In this document: one piece after another, positions 1 through 9,816 of the stretch | How the letters are laid out: the number at the start of each line of letters is the position of its first letter | Numbering within the stretch: position 1 is the first letter of the stretch | NCBI GenBank assembly: GCA_022376925.1 | Contig: JAIOJX010000003.1 | Location: 36,261,874 to 36,325,873, forward strand | DNA: 64,000 nt | Reading direction: 5' to 3' | Source: Tragulus kanchil | Lineage: Eukaryota > Chordata > Mammalia > Artiodactyla > Tragulidae | Position numbers and translations under genes: made by a program | Notes under the pieces: model-generated | What the model saw: only the letters and a program-made list of their open reading frames with translations | The model's database searches: none | Told to the model about the DNA's origin: nothing

Positions 1-36
1 ACTAAATTCTCATTTATGACATGATGCCACCTGTGG

Positions 37-247
37 CAGATCCCACATGGCACAGGGCATCTAAGCACGTGTCCAAGACTTCTGAGGCCAGGCTCTAGAG
101 CCCGTGCTCTGAAACAAGAGGCCGCTGCAATGAGAAGCCGCACACTGCAACTAGAGAGTAGCCCCTGCTCACCGCAACTAGAGAAAGCCTCCACACAGCA
201 ACGAAGACCCCACACTGTCAAAACTATAAACAAATTAATTAATCAAA
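37..247 (+). mobile_element. CHR-type tRNA-Glu SINE, 5'-truncated
   Basis: The body 'gatcccaca...ctctagagcccgtgctc...aactagagaaagcc...' followed by an A/T-rich tail (ATTAATTAATC) is the 3' body of the older long CHR SINE of cetaceans, hippos and ruminants. The tRNA-like head with A and B boxes is missing. The element starts just after the probable block junction at about 22, so the truncation may be an assembly effect. Confidence 0.65.
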
Positions 248-790
248 CTTACATAAAAGAAAGAAACAGGTGGGAAAGAGAGCACATGATACACAAGAGG
301 CATTCAGCTCCCAACTCTGCTGGACTCTTCTTCTCGGAGTCCACAAAAATCCCTGACGATGTCCGTAGGTAGGACAGCTTGGTGCCTCTGTGCCTTGTGA
401 AGGAGAGATCCCTAAATAAAACAATGCAACTCATTTCGGGACTTGGTAACTAGAGTACCCATAAGTACTAAGCCTTATGTGATTATGTGTTTCTTGTTCG
501 ACTTTAAGGACTGGGTCTCTTAAAGATGATTGATCCCCATACAGAAAAGAAGAGAGAAAAATCTGCACACAAAAGAAATGTTTATAATTTAATGAGAGCG
601 TAATGTAGATGAAGGTAAACTGAATAAAGTCAAAACCGCTGATAATAAATCATGAAAATTTCCAGAAGAAATAAAACAATTTGAAGGAAGAGCAGGTTGT
701 GTTTGTTTAACATAGAGCTTGAACCAGGGTAAATGGAATACCTTTTGCCTCAGTGCAGAGGAGGAAACAGCATGAGGAAGGTGCGATAAC
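248..790. other. Unique AT-rich sequence, nothing recognised
   Basis: No coding signal, RNA gene or repeat family I recognise. The open frames here are short and lack protein-like composition. Confidence 0.5.
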
Positions 791-3056
791 AAAATGTGCA
801 TGTGTGTTAGTGGAATATAGAGGAAAGAAAAAGATAAAACATGAAAATGAAGCCAGCACTTGTAGGACTATAGAAGAGCCTGGACTAAGGTAATGAATTC
901 CTCTGGTTTTATAAACATTTTGTATCCTTTTGGCCATTGCTTCCATTAAAACACTTAAAACTAACACAAAATTTTATTTTCATAAAACCATCACTAAATT
1001 CTCATTTTATGACATTTGACCAAATAACCATTAATACACGTGGACTGAATAAATAAATGATCATGTTGTATCCTCATTCAAACATGAGATCATATCTATA
1101 AAGTTGAAAATCCCATACAAGCTTTTTTTTAATGAATTGCCTATATTCATGCTTTATGAAACCAGAAAATTCTTTGCTCACATCTCCCTGCATTCTGCAC
1201 CCCCTATTCATTGGATCATAAGCTTTCTGTGACTGCAAAAAACAATTTGCGTTTTTGCCTATTTAAGCAGATTAGATTTGCCCTAAAATAAAGGGTTGGC
1301 TATATGTTGTTGGCTACTATAGTACAAAGAACATCCTGGTCCTCTCTAACGTAGAATTCCCAAATGGGCTGGATTCAAGGAACCATGGTGCTACCAATAC
1401 AAAGACACTAGCAATATAAAGAGAAAAGAAAAGGATAACAATTCATGACAACCTATTCTGTTAGCAGTTGTCATATAAAATACAGTTGAGAGTTTTCTTT
1501 GAGCTTCTCAGGGAATTGTACAGAAAAACTGCAGAAGGAAATCTTTTTACCCTTAGTTGGAACATATAATGTTTGCTAATCTATTCCAAATGCCAAAGAA
1601 AATATTCAGTCTGAATAGCTGTATGGACAAACAGAGATTTGTAAAATTATAGATTAGCATCAGTATTTGCAGTGTTTACATAGCATAAGTGAAATGGCAA
1701 GTAACTCTGAGATGCTTTGATAATATCTCAAGATGAGTAAGCAGATCAAAGAAAATTTAAAAACAAAGATGAATGTTGTAAGATGTTTCAGCATAATATA
1801 GAACTGCAGTATTTAAACAGTCAGCTGTTTTTTTTTAATAAATAGAATCTTGGTTTCTTTAAAGTAGTTATAAAGATTTATACATAAAAATTAAACCATT
1901 TAAAAAGAAGAAAATGTGCATGTGTGTTAGTGGAATATAGAGGAAAGAAAAAGATAAAACATGAAAATGAAGCCAGCACTTGTAGGACTATAGAAGAGCC
2001 TGGACTAAGGTAATGAATTCCTCTGGTTTTATAAACATTTTGTATCCTTTTGGCCATTGCTTCCATTAAAACACTTAAAACTAACACAAAATTTTATTTT
2101 CATAAAACCATCACTAAATTCTCATTTTATGACATTTGACCAAATAACCATTAATACACGTGGACTGAATAAATAAATGATCATGTTGTATCCTCATTCA
2201 AACATGAGATCATATCTATAAAGTTGAAAATCCCATACAAGCTTTTTTTTAATGAATTGCCTATATTCATGCTTTATGAAACCAGAAAATTCTTTGCTCA
2301 CATCTCCCTGCATTCTGCACCCCCTATTCATTGGATCATAAGCTTTCTGTGACTGCAAAAACAATTTGCTTTTGCCTATTTAAGCAGATTAGATTTGCCC
2401 TAAAATAAAGGGTTGGCTATATGTTGTTGGCTACTATAGTACAAAGAACATCCTGGTCCTCTCTAACGTAGAATTCCCAAATGGGCTGGATTCAAGGAAC
2501 CATGGTGCTACCAATACAAAGACACTAGCAATATAAAGAGAAAAGAAAAGGATAACAATTCATGACAACCTATTCTGTTAGCAGTTGTCATATAAAATAC
2601 AGTTGAGAGTTTTCTTTGAGCTTCTCAGGGAATTGTACAGAAAAACTGCAGAAGGAAATCTTTTTACCCTTAGTTGGAACATATAATGTTTGCTAATCTA
2701 TTCCAAATGCCAAAGAAAATATTCAGTCTGAATAGCTGTATGGACAAACAGAGATTTGTAAAATTATAGATTAGCATCAGTATTTGCAGTGTTTACATAG
2801 CATAAGTGAAATGGCAAGTAACTCTGAGATGCTTTGATAATATCTCAAGATGAGTAAGCAGATCAAAGAAAATTTAAAAACAAAGATGAATGTTGTAAGA
2901 TGTTTCAGCATAATATAGAACTGCAGTATTTAAACAGTCAGCTGAAATACAATTACACACTTTTATATTTATATATAAATAAATAGAATCTTGGTTTCTT
3001 TAAAGTAGTTATAAAGATTTATACATAAAAATTAAACCATTTAAAAAGAAGAAAAT
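791..3056. repeat. Tandem direct duplication 1 (unit about 1.12 kb)
   Basis: The left copy is 791-1914 and the right copy 1911-3056, with AAAA shared at the junction. The copies are nearly identical. Differences: the left copy has a poly-T run at 1826-1837 where the right copy has about 28 extra AT-rich bases (2945-2980), and poly-A/poly-T lengths differ near 1236-1252 versus 2356-2372. The unit is otherwise unrecognised AT-rich DNA. Probably an unmerged assembly overlap. Confidence 0.9.
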
Positions 3057-3249
3057 TAGAAGAGCTGGAGATACTGATAGAAAATCATCTGAACATCATA
3101 TGTCAAACAGTTAAGTGAAAAAATTTGGAAAAATATTTGCAACAAATTCAATAAAGAGTTCATACCTTTAAAGCATGTGCATATATAATTGCACAGCAAT
3201 GTGAATGTATTTGATGCCATAGAACTGTACACTTAAAATAGTTAAAATG

Positions 3250-3512
3250 CGACTTCCCTGATGGTCCAGTGGGTAAAGACACTGCCTTGCAGTGCCAAGT
3301 GCGCCGGTTCGCTCCCTGGCCTGGGATGATCGCACGTGCTGTGGAGCGGCTGGACAGATGTGTCCAACTACCGAGCCGGAGCTCTGGAGCGCATGCGCCC
3401 AGAGCCGGTGCTCTGCAGCGAGAGAGGCCACTGCAATGGGAGGCCCACAGGAGCCAAAGAACAAAGACAGATGAAAATAAATAAATAAAAGACCAATAGA
3501 AGTGGCCAAAAA
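3250..3512 (+). mobile_element. Young CHR-type SINE, short form
   Basis: It begins with the tRNA-Glu-derived head 'cttccctgatggtccagtgggtaaagac', has a B-box-like 'ggttcgctccc', then the family body 'atcgcacgtgctgtggagcggctgga' and 'gcgcatgcgcccagagc', and ends 'agaagtggcc' plus poly-A. An imperfect 15-bp target-site duplication (13/15) flanks it: 3235-3249 and 3513-3527. RNA polymerase III transcribes such elements and L1-type machinery copies them. Confidence 0.85.
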
Positions 3513-3637
3513 AAAATGGCTAAAATGGTGATGAATCTATTATTTATATTTACAATGGTAAAAAACAATAAATTCATACACCATTTTATGGTGTGTCATA
3601 CTATGTCACTTCTCAGATATTGCCTTTTTTTTTTTTT

Positions 3638-4090
3638 AAATCAAATTGAAAGTGTGTGGCATCCCTGTGTTGACCAAATCTATTGGTACCATTTTTACAA
3701 CAGCATTTGCTCACTCTTTGGTGGTTCTTGCAATATTTCAAACTATTTTTATTATTTTTATGTTTGTATGGTGATCTGTGGTCAGTGATCTTTGATGTTA
3801 CTATTCGCATTTGGGGGAGAGCCTTATGAACGGCACCCATATTAAATGGTGAACTTAATCATAAGTACCAAGAGTTCTCCAGTGTTATATGGATGCAGTT
3901 CATAGTGCTCCCCAAATAATTAGAATAGTAACATCAAAGATCACTGATCACAGATCACCATACAAATATAATAACAATAAAAAAGTTTCAAATATTGAAA
4001 GAATCACCAAAGAGTGAGCAAATGTTGTTGGAAAAATGACACCAATAGACTTGGCAACAGGGTTGCCTCCAATAATTTGGCCACCTGTGG
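3638..4090. mobile_element. Tigger1-derived foldback (head-to-head DNA-transposon fossil)
   Basis: The left arm (about 3638-3850) reads as Tigger1 non-coding sequence: 'attgaaagtgtgtggcatccctg', 'tctattggtaccatttttacaacagc', then 'ggtgatctgtggtcagtgatctttgatgttac'. The right arm (about 3905-4090) is the reverse complement of much of it, with 'agatcactgatcacagatcacc', 'gagtgagcaaatgttgttgg' and 'aacagggttgcc'. The arms differ by scattered substitutions and indels, as expected of an old element. No transposase frame remains. It may be a palindromic non-autonomous derivative or two opposed insertions. Confidence 0.7.
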
Positions 4091-4296
4091 CTTGAAGTAG
4101 TTAGCCACCATGAGTTCTAATGCTGTAGGAAATAAGTTTTGGTAACGACCACTTAGACTTGGAGTCATACCATAAACCTCAGATAAGACCAGAATCCCTA
4201 GTGTTATCATGAAGGCAGCCGCTGAGCAGAGGACCCAGCTGACCTACAGAAACTGTTGAGATATTAAATTTGTTGTTGCAAGCTGCTGTGTACCTA

Positions 4297-4502
4297 CAGA
4301 CTAGCTTCAGTCATGTCTGACTCTTTGCTACCCTGTGGACTGCAGCCCGCCAGGCTCCTCTGTCTAGGTAAGAATACTGAAGTGGTTTGCCATGCTCTCC
4401 TCCAGAGGATCGTCCTGACCCAGGGATCAAACCCAAATCTCATTATGTCTCCTGCATTGGCAGGTGGGTTCTTCAACTCTAGTGCCACCTGGGAAGCCCC
4501 TT
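4297..4502 (-). mobile_element. Bov-tA SINE
   Basis: Read in reverse, this is a tRNA-Glu-like head ('gggcttcccaggtggcac' at about 4485-4500) followed by the Bov-A body ending in the 'agtcagacatgactgaag' tail. In the given orientation the marks are 'ttcagtcatgtctgactc', 'cccgccaggctcctctgtc' and 'gacccagggatcaaaccc'. It is moderately diverged. Confidence 0.85.
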
Positions 4503-4525
4503 CAAGCTACTAAACCTGTGGTAAT

Positions 4526-6925
4526 TTGTCATGCATCAGTAGAAAGTGAATACATTTCCTTCCCACTTTTCGAAGCTTTCCAGATTTTTTGTTGGAAAAA
4601 AGTTTTTTATTCTGTTATAAAATAAGCATATTTACTAAAGAAAATCTGGAAAGCTTCAAAAAGTGGGAAGGAAATGTATATGTTAAAGACCATATAAATC
4701 AGCCAAATCAAATTTTGCAGAAAAGTGAAGTGACATTATTTTTCATAATGTCATTGACAAAGAACTACATTCAACAGGAGGAAATCTTATCTTTGTACTT
4801 TAATGTTCGGGATCAAATTTAAAGTTTCCTAGCTCAAGGACAAAAGCTTCACTCTATATAATCAAACTGAGCCAGTTCTGAAAAGAAGGGTGCTGAAAGA
4901 TAAACCTTTGCATAAATCATTCCTCTCTTATTGTACTGCGCTTCCTTGAAACCATTCTAACAAACAGATTTTAATCTCAGTTTAGACAGCAATACCCAGC
5001 AGGTTACCCCACTGATTAATGATGACAAAACAATGGAAAAGGAAGCCATTCTTGAAACAATGTACAATCAGCCAAGCTACGGACAATAGTGTTCAAATCT
5101 ATCAAGTGCTTGACTCTCTAGCACCACTCCATGGAGCCCAGCTGAGCTGCTAAACACTTTAATATCCAGTGTATCAATGCAGAGGATCACAGTACCAAGT
5201 AGGACAAGAACGCAAAGATGTAACATGATGCTGACTGATCACCCACAGTGAGATGGATTCTCTGTGTGGCTTGCTTAGCTTAAATCTTGGTAAAGCACCG
5301 AAAACTTTCTCTCCAACACCAACTGGCCACCTGCATCTGCCCCACAGACACGATTAACACAAGAGATGGGATTTGTGATTCCTTCCACTAAGTGAAATTG
5401 GTTATTTATTTATTTACATTTGATATATCTATTATTTCGTTATTCCTTCCATCTGTGTTTACACTGGTCACTTCAAGAGGTCTAGGACGTCTACAGCAGC
5501 TCCCAGTTCCTTAGTTCTGATCCCAGTTGGTTCCATGAAAAACGAAGCAATCCCTCTCGCCTCACCCCGAACCTGATTTCTTTTTTCCACGGCACTACCT
5601 GACATACCAATATTTCACTTATTAATTTGTCTTCTTCCTCCAGGATTTTTTGCTCCCATCAAGGCAGAAGTTTTTGTTTTGTTGACTCATAAATGACTAC
5701 CGCATTAGAGTCTGACATAGAGCAAGGTATTCAATTAAAACTGTTTAGTGAGTAAATGAAGCATTCTTTGTCATGCATCAGTGGGAAAAACCCCATTGCA
5801 TAAATTTTCAAAAGCCAAAATCAAATTTTGTATATGTTAAAGACCATATAAATCAGCCAAATCAAATTTTGCAGAAAAGTGAAGTGACATTATTTTTCAT
5901 AATGTCATTGACAAAGAACTACATTCAACAGGAGGAAATCTTATCTTTGTACTTTAATGTTCGGGATCAAATTTAAAGTTTCCTAGCTCAAGGACAAAAG
6001 CTTCACTCTATATAATCAAACTGAGCCAGTTCTGAAAAGAAGGGTGCTGAAAGATAAACCTTTGCATAAATCATTCCTCTCTTATTGTACTGCGCTTCCT
6101 TGAAACCATTCTAACAAACAGATTTTAATCTCAGTTTAGACAGCAATACCCAGCAGGTTACCCCACTGATTAATGATGACAAAACAATGGAAAAGGAAGC
6201 CATTCTTGAAACAATGTACAATCAGCCAAGCTACGGACAATAGTGTTCAAATCTATCAAGTGCTTGACTCTCTAGCACCACTCCATGGAGCCCAGCTGAG
6301 CTGCTAAACACTTTAATATCCAGTGTATCAATGCAGAGGATCACAGTACCAAGTAGGACAAGAACGCAAAGATGTAACATGATGCTGACTGATCACCCAC
6401 AGTGAGATGGATTCTCTGTGTGGCTTGCTTAGCTTAAATCTTGGTAAAGCACCGAAAACTTTCTCTCCAACACCAACTGGCCACCTGCATCTGCCCCACA
6501 GACACGATTAACACAAGAGATGGGATTTGTGATTCCTTCCACTAAGTGAAATTGGTTATTTATTTATTTACATTTGATATATCTATTATTTCGTTATTCC
6601 TTCCATCTGTGTTTACACTGGTCACTTCAAGAGGTCTAGGACGTCTACAGCAGCTCCCAGTTCCTTAGTTCTGATCCCAGTTGGTTCCATGAAAAACGAA
6701 GCAATCCCTCTCGCCTCACCCCGAACCTGATTTCTTTTTTCCACGGCACTACCTGACATACCAATATTTCACTTATTAATTTGTCTTCTTCCTCCAGGAT
6801 TTTTTGCTCCCATCAAGGCAGAAGTTTTTGTTTTGTTGACTCATAAATGACTACCGCATTAGAGTCTGACATAGAGCAAGGTATTCAATTAAAAACTGTT
6901 TAGTGAGTAAATGAAGCATTCTTTG
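4526..6925. repeat. Tandem direct duplication 2 (unit about 1.15-1.24 kb)
   Basis: The core is 4675-5770 repeated at 5829-6925 almost without change. Alignment extends left through 'tttgtcatgcatcagt' (4526 and 5767) but the next 50-130 bases differ: the left copy holds the 39-bp-arm inverted repeat, while the right copy holds a short stretch that re-uses 'gccaaaatcaaattttg' from just downstream. TTTG is shared at the junction. The unit is unrecognised sequence with no coding signal. Confidence 0.9.
4550..4679. repeat. Inverted repeat, 39-bp arms, about 52-bp loop
   Basis: 4550-4588 is the reverse complement of 4641-4679 with a single mismatch (G/A opposite 4571-4575). The loop is T/A-rich. 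No terminal sequence of a known transposon is evident. The next duplicated block begins at the right arm (4675), and the corresponding place in the right copy (5771-5828) holds different sequence with no palindrome. The hairpin may therefore be a cloning/assembly foldback or an allele. Confidence 0.8.
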
Positions 6926-7345
6926 AAAACCATTAGGAAGGATTCCAGGGGCTTCCTCTGGGCTCCTTGTATCACAATAACCTTTACTCCATGTGTCTGT
7001 GGCGACAAGGGGTGGTGTGGTTGCCGAGGGTTTTCACTGTAATAATAAAATCAGTAACAGAGACAAGTCCAGGCTCAGCTTATGTAGATTCAGCTCAAAA
7101 TCCCCTCCCTTACCTGATCCCATAAGCCCTTACACTGACTGACAGTCACAGTGGGGTTATGGCCCCTCAGAAATGAGTGTGAACTCAGAGCAACTCTTGC
7201 GCTCTACCTGAAAGGTCTGGGCATTTCCCTTTCCCAATGGCATCCCAATAGCTCACGATCCCTTTGCAAAAGAGACTGGAAGAAATACACACTTACAATA
7301 GTAGCATTAAATTACTTTTCAAGACTATGTAGCCTTCCTTTTATT
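6926..7345. other. Unique sequence, nothing recognised
   Basis: A GC-moderate stretch between a duplicated block and a Bov-tA SINE. I see no repeat family, RNA gene or convincing exon. Confidence 0.5.
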
Positions 7346-7554
7346 TGTTGTTTAGTCACTAAGTCATGTTGCATTCTTTGCAACCCCATGGACTGTAGCC
7401 CCGCCAGGCTCCTCTGTCAGTGGGATTCTCCAGGCAAGAACACGAGTGCGTGGCCATGCCCTCCTCCAAGGGATCTTCCCGACCCAGGGATCAAACCTGT
7501 GTCTCCTGCATTGGCAGGCAGACTCTTTACCACTGTGCCACCAGGGAAGCCCTG
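7346..7554 (-). mobile_element. Bov-tA SINE
   Basis: Antisense Bov-A body ('gttgtttagtcactaagtcatg', 'ccaggctcctctgtc', 'ctccaggcaagaacac') followed by the antisense tRNA-Glu head ('gacccagggatcaaacctg', 'ctttaccactgtgccacca', 'gggaagccc'). It is essentially full length. Confidence 0.9.
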
Positions 7555-7716
7555 CTTTCCTTTTAGTAGTGAGAATTTAAGTTTGAAAACTAAGTAAAAA
7601 GACCAACACTTTCTTATGTGGTAGCTCAAGTTGGACTTCTGACTACCATTACCTAGAGTATTAGGGGTTTGACTGGTGTTGGTACTGTTCTACAAATCAA
7701 TTGTTCCCTTGGCAAG

Positions 7717-7771
7717 ATATATATCTATCTACCTATCTATCTATCTATCTATCTACACACACACACACACC
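7717..7771. repeat. Compound microsatellite (CTAT)n(AC)n
   Basis: About eight CTAT-type units, some interrupted by CTAC, followed by about nine AC units. Likely polymorphic in length. Confidence 0.95.
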
Positions 7772-7804
7772 CATGTGAGATTAGCAAATACTAATGCTTT
7801 CTGG

Positions 7805-8640
7805 AGACTGGATCACTTTGATTACATACTGACTCAGCATCGCCCTCCCCCCAGGGCCACCCAACCTCCAACTGCCTCTGAAAGGGTTCTACCTCAATTT
7901 GAGACTTAAACCCGGGGCCTAGACCTGATCAAACCCTGTTTGGGACTTGAACTAACATGGTTGGAGCTTGAATTCCAGCCAAAATCCTGCTTGGGACTCC
8001 GACCCACATGGCTGGGACTTGAACCCAGCCAAAACCCTGTTTGGGACTTGAACCCATGTGGCTGGGGCTTGAACCCAGCCAAAACCCAGTTTGGGACTCA
8101 AACCCACATGGCTGAGGCTTAACCCCAGCCAAAACCCTGTCTGGGACTTGAACCCACATGACCGGGATTTAATCTAGCACTCACCCAACATCCAGACCCA
8201 CTGAAGCTCAGGTTCTTCATGCCTCAACGCAGAAGGAATTCAGCGAGAGGCAGAGTGATAGGCAAGAAGAGGATTTATTAGGATAGAGCACTTGTAAGAG
8301 GTGCAAACGGGCAGGCAGGAAAGCTCTGCTCCTCCTCTCTGGATAGGCAGCAACATATATATAGGCGGGTAGAAGACTGCCTTCCTCAAGTCGACGCAGA
8401 TGCAGACACAAGGCAAACATCATCAGCTCCTCCTTCCCCAGCTCTTCCTGCTTTATTGAATAAGGAGCAGCATTCTTGAGTTATTGTTAACTTACTGGCC
8501 TCCCAACTTATTCCAGGTTTTACCTTTCCACCTACAGTCTCCTACTAGGACTCCACAACTACCTACCTATTCTACTCTGTCCCTACAACATTTACAGCTT
8601 CTACGTGGTTTCTGTCACTCCAGGATTCTAGTATCAAAGT
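7805..8640 (-). mobile_element. Possible LTR-type retroelement fragment containing a minisatellite
   Basis: The reverse strand carries AATAAA-type poly-A signals (opposite 8273-8281 and 8451-8461) in a GC-moderate region with simple structure, and the internal 50-bp repeats resemble the enhancer-like repeats of a U3 region. I do not recognise the family with certainty and saw no clean TG/CA ends. No viral coding sequence is present. Confidence 0.35.
7929..8165. repeat. 50-bp minisatellite, about 4.6 units
   Basis: 'tgggact' recurs at 7941, 7992, 8042, 8092 and 8142, a period of 50-51 bases. Each unit is made of two half-units that both contain 'tgggacttgaaccc' or a variant, followed by either 'acatggc' or 'agccaaaaccctgt'. 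Units differ by several substitutions, so the array is not very recent. On the minus strand it keeps a 76-residue open frame only because the repeat lacks stops. Confidence 0.9.
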
Positions 8641-8949
8641 GAAATCAGAGAGCTCATTTCAACTGTGTCTCCTCTCACTGCATCCAGGTCTACAAACAAC
8701 AGCCTCTAGAGGGATTTTCCAAAAGGCTGGGTGATCTTCACCAAAGACTTTCTCAATGCAAGGCGCTGTGAGGAGGGCTTGGGGCCAGAGTTTGGAGTTA
8801 TGTAAATGGACTGCACACAGGAAACTCATTCCCACTTTCCTACATCTCTAAGTCTTAATTTCTTTTTCTTTATAGTATACCAAGAACATTGAGGTCATTG
8901 TTCAGCCCTAATTTTCTCAGTAGACTACAAAAAGTAACTAAAACTACCC
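8641..8949. other. Unique sequence, nothing recognised
   Basis: About 300 bases between the possible LTR and duplication 3, with no recognisable element. Confidence 0.45.
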
Positions 8950-9107
8950 CTAGTTGAAAATAGAATTGCATATAAGTGCATGCACAAATTTCTGCTTCAT
9001 CTAAATCACATTCTACTTCATCTAAATTAGATTCCTCCATCTTTGATAAACAATCCTGAGAATTCATTCCTACCTGCATCAGTTGGCTGTTAGCACAAAT
9101 AAGTGAA

Positions 9108-9322
9108 CGCATGTGCTAAGTCATTTCAGTCGTGTCCAATTCTTTGTGACCCTATGTATCAGAGCCTGAGAGGCTCCTCTGTCCATGGGATTCTCCAGGT
9201 AAGAATACAGGAGTGGGTTGCCATGCCCTCCTCCAGGGGATCTTCCAGACCCAGGAATCAAACTCCTACCTCTCCTACGTTGGCAGGCAGGTTCTTTGCC
9301 ACTAGTACCACATGGGAATCCC
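9108..9322 (-). mobile_element. Bov-tA SINE (second copy 10259-10473)
   Basis: Antisense Bov-A body ('tgctaagtcatttcagtcg', 'gaggctcctctgtccatgg', 'ctccaggtaagaatacagg') and tRNA-Glu head ('gacccaggaatcaaactcc', 'ttggcaggcaggttctttg'). It is full length. The same insertion is present again at 10259-10473 because of duplication 3. Confidence 0.9.
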
Positions 9323-9681
9323 ATCTAAGTGAATAAAATCTTGCAATTCTTTGGAGTCATCTTTACAAAAGCCCCTGGGGCTCACATGAGTGGGGTCAGG
9401 ATGGATTTGCAGCAGCGCTGATGGCTTGAAAACTGAGTAACCCAGCTCCTCTCACAGGTCTCCACCCAGTATCGGGACCTCTGCTTAGCCTCCTACATTA
9501 GTTAAAGTTGGCATTTCCAAGTAAGAGAGAACGGAAGGTTATAAAGTTGAAGCAAGCAACTTGGAGGCTAAATCTTTGAGTGTGCATTCCAACTGTGGCC
9601 AAGAGAGATTATTCTCTTAGCACTACTTTAGAAACTGACTGGTTTTCAGCAGTGTCTTGAGCTGAGAGCTAACAACTTTAA

Positions 9682-9816
9682 GTGGGATGGGCTGGGGAAT
9701 GGGAGGGAGGTTCAAGAGGGAGGGTGCATAGGTATATCTATGGCTGATGCATGTTGTTGTATGGCAGAAACCAACACAGTATTGTAAAGCAATCATCCTC
9801 CAATTAAAAATAAACC
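9682..9816 (+). mobile_element. L1 3' end, sense (second copy 10833-10967)
   Basis: The G-rich 'gtgggatgggctggggaat', then 'gaggttcaagagggaggg', 'atggctgatgcatgttg', 'gcagaaaccaacacagtat' and 'gtaaagcaatcatcctcc' followed by an A-rich tail are the typical terminal UTR of ruminant L1 LINEs. The copy is 5'-truncated to about 135 bases. Confidence 0.85.

Larger units (their letters stand above)
1..1015. repeat. Probable duplicated block entering from the left (junction near base 22)
   Basis: Bases 1-22 match 993-1015 with one T missing, and then the sequence changes abruptly. This is the pattern at every other junction in the window: the end of a left copy, then the start of a right copy whose own end is at about 1015. 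It implies a unit of about 1 kb whose left copy lies upstream of the window. Only the 22-base match is visible, so this is inference. Confidence 0.5.

Noticed and set aside
3638..4090. miRNA-type hairpin
   Set aside because: The arms are far longer than a pre-miRNA and match Tigger1. Some miRNAs derive from MITEs, but nothing here shows a processed hairpin.
7929..8165. CRISPR-like array of regular repeats
   Set aside because: Units abut with no unique spacers, they drift in sequence, and the setting is a ruminant genome. It is a minisatellite.
7805..8640. Endogenous retrovirus with coding capacity
   Set aside because: Only LTR-like non-coding marks are visible; no gag, pol or env reading frame is present nearby.
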